From the NCBI RefSeq assembly GCF_014696435.1, contig NZ_JACJQG010000004.1, positions 1 to 64,000 on the forward strand: 64,000 bases of DNA, in the 5' to 3' direction. Origin of the DNA: Calothrix anomala FACHB-343. GTDB lineage: Bacteria > Cyanobacteriota > Cyanobacteriia > Cyanobacteriales > Nostocaceae. Position 1 is the first letter of the stretch; each line of letters opens with the position of its first letter. Below the pieces are notes generated by a model. That model had not been told where the DNA came from and searched no databases. It was given only the letters and a program-made list of their open reading frames with translations. The position numbers were made by a program, and so were the translations under genes. Positions 43,741 through 52,900 of the stretch are shown piece after piece.

Positions 43741-46700
43741 ATGAAATACCAAGTTGGCGGTAGTTTGCCCAGTAACGATCCAAGCTACGTTATTCGTCAG
43801 GCAGACGAACACCTTTATACTAGCTTAAAGGCTGGTGATTTTTGTTATATTTTTAATTCCCGCCAAATGGGTAAATCATCGCTGCTGCATCGTACAAAAG
43901 ATCGTCTGATGCAAGCAGGTCATAGTTGCGTTTATATCGATGTCACACGCTTGGGTAGTGAAGATACCACAACTGAACAATGGTATAAAGGAATTATTAT
44001 TTGTCTTTTTTATGGTTTAAATTTAGCTGACAAAATCAATTTTAAAAAATGGTGGGAAATGCAAGCAGGTCTTTCACCTGTGCAGAAGCTCAATCAGTTT
44101 GTTGAAGAGATTTTACTTTCACCAGAAGAAAGTCAGAGGATATTTATTTTTATTGATGAGATTGATAGTTTATTAAGTTTGAGCTTTCCAGTTAGTGACT
44201 TTTTTGCTTGGATTCGTCATTGCTATAACCAACGCGCCCACGAGCCAAAATTTCAACGTCTAGCATTTGCAATATTTGGGGTAGCTAGTCCATCCGATTT
44301 GATTGCTGATAAACGCCGCACACCTTTTAACATTGGTACAGCAATTGAGTTATATGGCTTTAAATTAGAAGAAGCAACCCCATTACTAACAGGCTTAGAA
44401 AAAGTTGTTAGCGAACCAAAAATAGTATTACAAAAAATTCTTAACTGGACGGCTGGACAACCTTTTTTAACACAAAAACTTTGTCAGATAGTTGTGCAGA
44501 TAGCAAAGGAAACACCACACAACAAAATTGATTTACCGCCAGCTACAGAAGGATACTGGATTGAGCAACTAGTAAAAAAGCATATCATCCAACATTGGAA
44601 AGCCAAGGACGATCCAGAACACCTGCGGACAATTCGCGATCGCCTTTTACATAACGAACAGCGTGCTGGCAGGTTATTAGGCATTTATCAGCAGGTCTTA
44701 CAAGCGGAGGCTGGTAATTCTCCGGTGGCGATTGATGATAGTCGAGAACAAAAGGAACTGTTGTTATCCGGCTTAGTAGAAAAACACAATGGCTACCTCA
44801 AAATTAAAAATCTCATTTATCGCCATGTGTTTAATGCGGAATGGGTAGAAAGACAATTAAATAACCTGCGTCCTTACTCGCAAATCTTTAATGCTTGGAT
44901 TGCATCAAATTATCAAGACGAGTCACGCTTGCTGCGAGGAAAAGCTTTAAAAGATGCGCAAAACTGGTCAATAGGTAAAAGTTTGAGCGATTTAGATTAT
45001 AAATTTTTTGCTGCTAGTCAAGAATACGAACAAAGAGAAATTCAAATCACATTAGAAGCAGCTAGAGCTAAAGAAATAGAAGCCAGACTAGCACAAGAGA
45101 AAAAAAGTGCTAAAGTGCAAAGATTGCTGTTAATGGGCATGTGTATTAAGTTAGTAATTTCTATTATGTTGGGATGCGGAATATATATTTTGTATCGCCA
45201 ATCCCAGAAAAGTGAAACTGAAGCCAAAAACAGCGAAATTCGCGCACTTGTATCGGCTTCTGAGGGGATGTTCGCCTCAAATCGCAGATTAGATGCGCTT
45301 GTAGCCGCAATTAAAGCTCAACAAAGACTAGAAAAACTAGAAAAACCAAACGCCAATCTTGAGCATCAAGTAAACGATGTCTTACAGCAAGCAGTGTATG
45401 GCGCTGATGAATACAATCGCTTTTCTGGCCATCAAGCAGCTGTAATGTCTGTAGATATCAGTCCTGATAGTTCTTTAATTGCTTCCGCTAGTATAGATAA
45501 AACAATCAGATTATGGCGGCGTGACGGTACAGCAGTGGCTACTCTCACAGGTCATCAAGGCGCAATTAGATCTGTCAAATTTAGTCCTAATGGTCAAGTA
45601 CTAGCTTCAGCCAGTGAGGATGGTACGATTAAACTGTGGAAGCGGCAAAGTACAGACAGTCAGTGGCAGATTTCTACAACATTTAAAGGTCATACGGCTT
45701 CAGTTTGGGGAGTCGCTTTTAGTCCTGATGGTCAGTTTTTAGTCTCTGCTGGTTGGGACAGAACAGTCAGGTTGTGGCGGCAAGATGGTAAACTTTTAAA
45801 CACATTTTCAGGTTATAAATGGGGATTTTGGGGAGTCGCTTTTAGTCCTGATGGTCAAACCGTAGCAGCTGCCAATTTAGATGGGACAGTAAAACTTTGG
45901 CAACGAGATACTACAGGTTGGCAAAACCCCAAACAGCGACAAATTTTGCGAGGCCATACAGCTTGGGTTCAGGGAGTAGCTTTTAGTCCTGACGGTCAAA
46001 TTCTGGCTTCCGCCAGTGAAGATAAGACTGTGAAACTTTGGCGGCGAGACAGCACAAATGGCAGCTATCGCCTGGATAAAACGCTACAAGGTCATACGGC
46101 GGGGGTTGCAGGAGTAGCTTTTAGTCCCGATGGCCAGACTGTTGTCTCAGCCAGTCTCGACAAAACAATGAAACTTTGGAATATAGACGGTACAGAACTG
46201 AGGACACTCAGAGGACATAATGCTTCTGTTTGGGGAGTGAGTTTTAGTCCTGATGGTAGCTTTATTGCTTCTGGGGGTGCAGAAAACCTTGTGAGACTAT
46301 GGCAAAGTGAAAATCCATTTCAAAAAAGTGTCATGGCGCACAGTGGCGGAATGTGGTCAATAGCTGTTACTGCTGACAGTTCCACCATTGGCACCACTAG
46401 TCATGAAAACGTGGCGAAATTGTGGAGTCGCGAAGGTAAATTGCTGAAAACTTTGACTGAAAAAAGTATCATCCCCGAAGTTTCATTCAGCGAAGATGGT
46501 AAATTAGTTGGTCTATTTGCTGACGATGCGATGGTGAAAATCCGCCGACGAGATGGAAGTTATGTTGCTAGTTACAAAGATACTCGTGGTAAAATTACAG
46601 GTGCAGTTTTAAGCCCCAATGGTGAAGCGATCGCAATTGCGAATGTGGAAAAGATTGCCCAGATATGGAAACGCGATCAGCCTCAATCGCAGGTTCTCCG

Positions 46701-47274
46701 AGGACATAAAGCAGAAATCTGGCAAGTTGCCTTTAGTCCCGATGGTAAAATGGTAGCAACCGCCAGTGCTGATGGGACAGCAAAGTTGTGGACAGTAGAG
46801 GGTAAACTGATATCTACCTTAGTTGGACATACTGCATCTGTGTGGAGATTGGCTTTTAGTGCTGACAGTAAAATGGTAGCTACTGGCAGTGGTGATAATA
46901 CTTTGAAGTTATGGACAGTAGAAGGTAAGTTATTGCATACCTTTAAAGCTCATAATGCTGCAATTTGGGGAGTAGGATTTAGTCCCGATAATCAAATAAT
47001 TGCTTCCGGTAGTGTAGATGGTACCATCAAACTTTGGCAGTTAGATGGCAGAGAAATCACTACTTTGAGAGGTCATACCGCCGCTATTCGCAAAATCGCC
47101 ATCAGTCGCGATGGTACTTTTTTAGCCTCAGGGGGTGATGATAACAGGTTAATTATCTGGAATTTGCCACGTATTCTCAAAACTCATCCCCTCGCTTACG
47201 GCTGTAAATTGGTGCAGGATTATTTGCAAAATAACATAGCACTGGAAGGGAGCGATCGCTCTTTGTGTCAGTGA
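43741..47274 (+). CDS. AAA-like ATPase with 14 WD40 repeats
   Basis: This 1177-residue protein has an N-terminal AAA_35-type ATPase with Walker A RQMGKSSLL (GKS at about 43-45) and Walker B FIFIDEID near 137-144. A helical linker and a single membrane-spanning helix (about 461-484) follow. The C-terminal half holds 14 WD40 repeats from about residue 560 to 1141, enough for two seven-bladed propellers. Repeats 8-10 are most diverged. Proteins of this kind are thought to be STAND-like scaffolds in signalling or defence. The ligand is unknown. Start ATG 43741. Confidence 0.82.
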   Translation: MKYQVGGSLPSNDPSYVIRQADEHLYTSLKAGDFCYIFNSRQMGKSSLLHRTKDRLMQAGHSCVYIDVTRLGSEDTTTEQWYKGIIICLFYGLNLADKINFKKWWEMQAGLSPVQKLNQFVEEILLSPEESQRIFIFIDEIDSLLSLSFPVSDFFAWIRHCYNQRAHEPKFQRLAFAIFGVASPSDLIADKRRTPFNIGTAIELYGFKLEEATPLLTGLEKVVSEPKIVLQKILNWTAGQPFLTQKLCQIVVQIAKETPHNKIDLPPATEGYWIEQLVKKHIIQHWKAKDDPEHLRTIRDRLLHNEQRAGRLLGIYQQVLQAEAGNSPVAIDDSREQKELLLSGLVEKHNGYLKIKNLIYRHVFNAEWVERQLNNLRPYSQIFNAWIASNYQDESRLLRGKALKDAQNWSIGKSLSDLDYKFFAASQEYEQREIQITLEAARAKEIEARLAQEKKSAKVQRLLLMGMCIKLVISIMLGCGIYILYRQSQKSETEAKNSEIRALVSASEGMFASNRRLDALVAAIKAQQRLEKLEKPNANLEHQVNDVLQQAVYGADEYNRFSGHQAAVMSVDISPDSSLIASASIDKTIRLWRRDGTAVATLTGHQGAIRSVKFSPNGQVLASASEDGTIKLWKRQSTDSQWQISTTFKGHTASVWGVAFSPDGQFLVSAGWDRTVRLWRQDGKLLNTFSGYKWGFWGVAFSPDGQTVAAANLDGTVKLWQRDTTGWQNPKQRQILRGHTAWVQGVAFSPDGQILASASEDKTVKLWRRDSTNGSYRLDKTLQGHTAGVAGVAFSPDGQTVVSASLDKTMKLWNIDGTELRTLRGHNASVWGVSFSPDGSFIASGGAENLVRLWQSENPFQKSVMAHSGGMWSIAVTADSSTIGTTSHENVAKLWSREGKLLKTLTEKSIIPEVSFSEDGKLVGLFADDAMVKIRRRDGSYVASYKDTRGKITGAVLSPNGEAIAIANVEKIAQIWKRDQPQSQVLRGHKAEIWQVAFSPDGKMVATASADGTAKLWTVEGKLISTLVGHTASVWRLAFSADSKMVATGSGDNTLKLWTVEGKLLHTFKAHNAAIWGVGFSPDNQIIASGSVDGTIKLWQLDGREITTLRGHTAAIRKIAISRDGTFLASGGDDNRLIIWNLPRILKTHPLAYGCKLVQDYLQNNIALEGSDRSLCQ

Positions 47275-48053
47275 AAAGAAAAAATAGCTCCTTCAAAATT
47301 GTGAATAAAGGAGTAATGATGAGATCTGTTGACAGTTAACTGTCAACAGTTAACAAGCCATATAACTAGTTATGCAATTTAAACGCGCATTAGGGAACTC
47401 CTGACAATGGGTTACCCCGCCTCTACGAGTTGCGGGTTTGGTAAGTTAATGATTGGAATATTTTTTTATTTGGAAGTCCCTTAGTTTATCTGTTTTCCGA
47501 ATGAAGAGCATTTAAAGCCATGACAACAGAAAATAGACTGTTAAAACTGATGTAGTTGAATGATTTGCAAATCTCGTTTGGAAATCTGAGCTATGTTCTC
47601 AATATCCATTAATTTTTACTTTAATAGCTAATATTTGACTCTTACAGTCATAATATTCTCTTAGTAGTTGGGCAAATATACAAGGACAGATAAGACAGTT
47701 AAGCCTATTCCTCTATGCATAATAATTAGAGTTATTAATTTTTTTTTAATGATTGTTTTAAAAAAATTATCGAAAGATTTTCACTATTTGGTTAACTGTC
47801 TTAACTGTCTCCTTAATTTTCTTAAATGGCTACTTAATTATCTTAATTTTCTTAAAATTCATAATTAACTATTTTTTATCGAGTATCTTACATATTTACT
47901 AGTATTGTATTCTGTGGATAAAGCTGAGATAATCCATGAGTCAACCTAAAAAAAAGCTAAAAAACGATTTTAAATTATAAAATTATCAATTGTCGCTATC
48001 AAAAATAAAGATTATATACAAAACTGCTGTTTTTGGGATTTTTGAGGTAGCTA
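47275..48053. other. Non-coding region before the biosynthetic cluster
   Basis: No supported gene. It has a 24-bp perfect palindrome (47326-47349), a GGAAGTCCCTTAG element end (47453-47484), the shared GATAAGACAGTTAAGC motif (47678-47704) and two tandem reversed copies TTAACTGTC (47792-47809). A strongly AT-rich stretch before the ATG at 48054 probably holds the promoter. Confidence 0.6.
47326..47349. promoter_or_regulatory. 24-bp perfect palindrome, possible operator
   Basis: CTGTTGACAGTT is followed directly by its exact reverse complement. The core GACAGTTAA recurs in the flanking intergenic regions. It could bind a dimeric regulator, or be a terminator-like stem without a T-run. Confidence 0.45.
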
Positions 48054-49592
48054 ATGTTAAATAAAAAATTAGAAGAAGTTGTTAAAAAATATCCTTATAA
48101 AACTGCGATCGCTTACGGTAACATCAGGATTACCTATCAAGAACTGTATGCTAATATTCAGGATTTAAGTAACGACTTGAGTATCGCTGGTATTGCCCAA
48201 GGTGACTGTGTAGCCTTAGTTTTACCCAATATCCCAGAGTTTGCGATCGCCTTTTACACGGTAGCCAAAATAAATGCTATAGCTTTGCCAATCAACCCCC
48301 TGCTGAAGGAGGAAGAACTTAGTTACTACATGATTGATAGTAACGCTCGTGCTATAATTACTAATAGTGATGGCGTAGATATTAGCCGAAGAATTATCTC
48401 TAAATTAGATAAAAAAATAGAATTAATTGTTATTGATGATATTAAACTGACCAATCAAGTAAATAACTCACTAATTCCACAAAGCGCCACTCATTTTAAC
48501 GGCGATGTACTTTATCAATATTCATCTGGCTCTACGGGTAGACCAAAAAGAGTATGTAGAAGCCAAAATAATTTATATCACGAAGTCAGCAACTTTACTC
48601 AAACCACTAATATCTCATCCGCAGATAATATTTTATGTTTAGTGCCACTGTACCATGCACATGGACTAGGTAATTGCTTATTAGCTGCTCTAAATAATGG
48701 CGCGACTCTGGTAATTTTAGAACAAGTTACAAATCAAGGCAAAGCTGTTGAAGTACCGTTTGTATTTAGACGCGCGCGAGTTTTAGAGCTTATAGAAAAA
48801 GAGCAGGTTACTATCTTACCTGCTGTTCCCTATATTTTTAATACTCTTGCAGAAACACCAGATAATACTCAAGTTAATCTTTCCTCGCTAAAATTATGCT
48901 TTTCTGCAGGTAACTTTTTATCAAAAGAGATTTTTGATAAATTTCTGCAAAGGTTTAATATTCCTGTGCGACAACTTTATGGTTGTACAGAAGCAGGTTC
49001 TATCGCCATTAATCTCGATTCTGATTTAACCAGCACTTATAATTCTGTAGGGTGTCCGTTAAAAAATATTGAAATTAAAATTATTGATGATGCTGGGAAA
49101 GAATTACCATTTGGTAGTATTGGCGAAATAGTTATCAAAAGTCCAGCCTTAACGAAAGGATATTGTCATAAACCAGAACTAAATCAACAGGTATTTCAAA
49201 ATGGTACGTTTTTAACTGGCGATTTAGGTAAAAAAGATGCATTTGGGCGGGTTTATATTACTGGGAGAAAACAAATCTTTATTGATACAGGTGGACATAA
49301 AGTCGATCCGTTAGAAATCGAAAAAATATTGATAACCCACAATCAAGTTAAAGAAGCTGTAGTGGTTGGTATCAAAGGCTCCTATGCAGGAGAAATTATC
49401 AAAGCAGTTATTGTACCTGAAAATCAAGATATTTGTGATGAGAAAGAGATTTTATCTTATTGCAAAGGTAAGTTAGCTGATTTTAAAGTACCGAAAGTTA
49501 TAGAATTTCGCAATGAAATACCCAAAAGTCCACTAGGTAAGATTTTAAGAAAGAATTTAATTGATAATTTCTCAGAGAGAAGAACATCATGA
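48054..49592 (+). CDS. Stand-alone acyl-AMP ligase
   Basis: This 512-residue adenylate-forming enzyme would activate a carboxylic acid and load it onto the adjacent ACP. It has A3 motif YSSGSTGRPK (near residue 160), A4/A5-like PLYHAHGLGN and LYGCTEAG, A7 TGDLGKKD, A8 YITGRKQIFIDTGGHKVDP and a C-terminal catalytic Lys in SPLGKILR. The length fits a CoA-ligase-like fold rather than a fatty-acyl-AMP ligase with an insertion. It overlaps the ACP start by 4 bp. By context it starts an acylated peptide. The acid is not predictable here. Confidence 0.82.
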   Translation: MLNKKLEEVVKKYPYKTAIAYGNIRITYQELYANIQDLSNDLSIAGIAQGDCVALVLPNIPEFAIAFYTVAKINAIALPINPLLKEEELSYYMIDSNARAIITNSDGVDISRRIISKLDKKIELIVIDDIKLTNQVNNSLIPQSATHFNGDVLYQYSSGSTGRPKRVCRSQNNLYHEVSNFTQTTNISSADNILCLVPLYHAHGLGNCLLAALNNGATLVILEQVTNQGKAVEVPFVFRRARVLELIEKEQVTILPAVPYIFNTLAETPDNTQVNLSSLKLCFSAGNFLSKEIFDKFLQRFNIPVRQLYGCTEAGSIAINLDSDLTSTYNSVGCPLKNIEIKIIDDAGKELPFGSIGEIVIKSPALTKGYCHKPELNQQVFQNGTFLTGDLGKKDAFGRVYITGRKQIFIDTGGHKVDPLEIEKILITHNQVKEAVVVGIKGSYAGEIIKAVIVPENQDICDEKEILSYCKGKLADFKVPKVIEFRNEIPKSPLGKILRKNLIDNFSERRTS

Positions 49593-49840
49593 AAACTATT
49601 GATTTAATTACAGAAGAGACTAAAAATATAGTTTTAAATGTATTACCAAATATTAGTAGAGAAGATTTGTCAGAATCTAGTAATCTTTTTAGCCTGGGTC
49701 TAGATTCTGTTAATGCTATGACACTTGTTTTGAAACTACAGAGTAATTTTGGGATTAAATTTGCAGTTAATGATATTAATGCAGAAAATTTCCAAAGCAT
49801 AGAAACGATTGTGCAGTTAATCAATACCAAGCAAGGCTGA
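49589..49840 (+). CDS. Acyl carrier protein
   Basis: This 83-residue free carrier protein has the phosphopantetheine site at Ser40 (LGLDSVNAM). It would receive the acyl group from the ligase upstream, with which it overlaps by 4 bp. It then presents the group to the first condensation domain of the NRPS, 61 bp downstream. The acidic helices around it are typical. Confidence 0.85.
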   Translation: MKTIDLITEETKNIVLNVLPNISREDLSESSNLFSLGLDSVNAMTLVLKLQSNFGIKFAVNDINAENFQSIETIVQLINTKQG

Positions 49841-49901
49841 TAGTTTTGAGCATCGGCTGTTTTGTTGCATATCCCTGAAGAAGTAAAGCCAGAAGACTAA
49901 A

Positions 49902-52900
49902 ATGAGCTACTCTGCAGAAATCAACCCATTAGAACTGAATAAATCAGCCAAAACAGGAGAAGATATTTGGCAAGCGATCGCCAATATTCTCGAATTACAA
50001 AATCAAGCGCCAATTTTGCAGCCTGTATCGCGCGATGAACATTTACCATTGTCTTTTTCTCAAGAAAGATTATGGTTCATCCACCAATTGCAGCCAAATA
50101 GCTCTACTTATAATGTCTCCTTTGCTTTTCGTCTTCAGGGTTTGCTCAACATTTCTGCATTAGAGCGTAGTTTTAATGAAATTATCCAACGCCACGAAGC
50201 ATTACGGACTAGGTTTTTCTCTGCGGATAATAAACCTGTCCAAGTTATTGCACCCAGCTTTAACTTGAAGTTACCTGTAATTAATCTTCAGGAACTTTCT
50301 CAACAAGAAAAAGAAACTCAAGTTTTACAACTAATTAAAAACGAAGTTCAACAACCCTTTGATTTAGAGCAAAATTCGCCGTTACGCTGTTCCCTATTGC
50401 AGTTAGGATCAAATGAATATGTGCTACTTCTGATTGTCCATCACATTGCTTTTGATGGTTGGTCTGAAGGTGTATTCTGGCGCGAACTCACAGCTTTGTA
50501 CACAGCTTTTGCAGATGGTGAACCTTCTCCATTACCAGAACTACCCATTCAGTATGCAGACTTTGCAGTTTGGCAGAGAAAATGGTTGCAAGGTCAAGTA
50601 ACCGACACTCAACTAAACTATTGGAAGCGACAATTAGCAGACGCACCTCCCCTGCTAGAACTTCCCACTGACAGAGTGCGTCCACCTGTACAAACAAATC
50701 GTGGTAGTATTCTGCACTTTCGGCTAGATGAACAGCTGACTCAAAAACTCAAAAGCCTCAGCGAACAGTCAGGCGCAACCTTATTCATGACTTTGCTGAC
50801 TGGCTTTGTCATCTTACTATCGCGCTACAGCAATCAACAAGATATTCTCGTCGGTTCCCCCATCGCTAACCGCAACCGTAGCGAAATTGAGTCTCTTATT
50901 GGCTTTTTCGTTAATATCTTGGTGTTGCGTACTGACGTTTCTGGTAATCCTACTTTTTGGGAGTTACTGCAAAGAGTCCGCCAAGTAGCAATAGAAGCCT
51001 ATGCTCATCAAGATGTACCATTTGAGCAAGTAGTCGAAGCGTTACAGCCAGAAAGAAACCTGAACTACTCTCCATTGTTTCAGGTAATGTTCGTATTGCT
51101 GAATACACCACCAGGAAAATTGGAATTACCTGGTTTATCTTTAACTCAGCTAGAAATAGAAAATCCCACAGCTAAGTTTGATATTACCTTGCTGATGACC
51201 GAGACTGAGCAAGGACTGACTGCAAGTTTAGAGTATAATTCCGATTTATTTGAGCCAGCTACAATTACTCGGATGGCTGGACATTTCCAAACTTTGCTAG
51301 AGGGAATTGTCAGCAATCCAGAGGAAAAGATTTGGCAATTACCACTATTAACACAGCAACAGCAACAACAGTTATTAACTCAATGGAACGATACTCAGGC
51401 GAATTATCCTGCTGATAAATGCATTCATCAATTATTTGAGGAACAAGTTCAACGCACACCTGATGCTGTAGCAGTTGTATACGAACAGCAAAAACTGACG
51501 TACCAAGAATTAAATACTCGCGCTAATCAGTTAGCACATCACATCAAAACTTTGGGTGTAAGTACAGATGTGTTAGTAGGGTTGTGTGTAGAACGCTCAA
51601 TAGAAATGCTGGTAGGACTATTGGGAATTCTCAAAGCTGGTGGTGCTTATGTTCCACTTGACCCAGATTATCCCACTGACCGTTTATCATATATGCTCGA
51701 TGATTCAAAAGTTTCAGTGCTTTTGACTCAAGAGAAATTGCTAGCAGATTTACCACAGCATCATGCCCGTGTTGTCTGCTTAGATAGAGATTGGCAAAGT
51801 ATTTCTAGAGAAAGTCAGGAAAATCCTGTTAGTAACGCCACAAGGGAAAACTTAGCCTACGTCATCTACACATCCGGTTCAACAGGTAAACCCAAAGGTA
51901 CATTAGTCAACCACTACAACGTCGTGCGGTTATTTGCTGCCACAGATAGTTGGTATCATTTCCATCAAGACGATGTGTGGACAATGTTCCATTCCTACGC
52001 CTTTGATTTCTCAGTTTGGGAAATATGGGGTGCTTTGTTATACGGTGGTAGATTAGTAATTGTGCCATATTTAGTGACGCGATCGCCTGAATCTTTTTAT
52101 CAGTTATTACTCACTCAACAAGTTACAATTCTCAATCAAACACCCTCAGCATTCCGCCAATTAATTCAAGCAGAAAACTCAGGAGTAACAACCGGGGAAT
52201 TAAACTTACGCTTGGTGATATTTGGTGGAGAAGCCTTAGAAATCCAGAGTTTACAACCTTGGTTTGAGCGACATGGCGATACCACACCCCAATTAGTGAA
52301 TATGTACGGGATTACAGAAACCACCGTACATGTTACCTATCGTCCATTAAGCAAAGCTGATTTACATAGTACAGCCAGCGTTATCGGTCGTCCCATACCC
52401 GACTTACAAGTCTATGTGTTGGATGAATATCAACAACCAGTACCGATAGGCGTTCCGGGTGAAATGTACGTTGGTGGTGCTGGGGTGACTCGTGGTTATC
52501 TCAACCGAGAACAACTAACCGCAGAAAGGTTTATTTTTCACCCTTGGGATAACTCAATATTATATAAAACCGGAGATTTAGCGAGGTATTTACCCAATGG
52601 CGATTTAGAGTATTTAGGACGCATAGATCAGCAAGTCAAAATACGCGGATTCCGCATCGAATTGGGAGAAATTGAAGCATTATTAGCTTCCCATCCTGAT
52701 ATTTGGGAAAGCGTGGTATTAGTACGCGAGGATGAACCAGGAGATAAACGTTTAGTTGCTTACATAGTAGCTAAAGAACAATCTCCCACCGCTACAGAAT
52801 TGCGCCAATACCTGAAAGCACAGCTACCAGAATACATGGTTCCCAGTGCTTTTGTGATGCTAGAGTCTTTACCTCTAACATCTAACGGTAAGATAGACCG

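Noticed and set aside
47668-47868. 66-codon hydrophobic frame before the ligase gene
   Set aside because: It is a product of T-rich sequence with shared regulatory motifs inside it and lacks an RBS.
48054-49592. Fatty-acyl-AMP ligase (FAAL) call for the stand-alone ligase
   Set aside because: The length and motif spacing leave no visible FAAL insertion; only acyl-AMP ligase is claimed.
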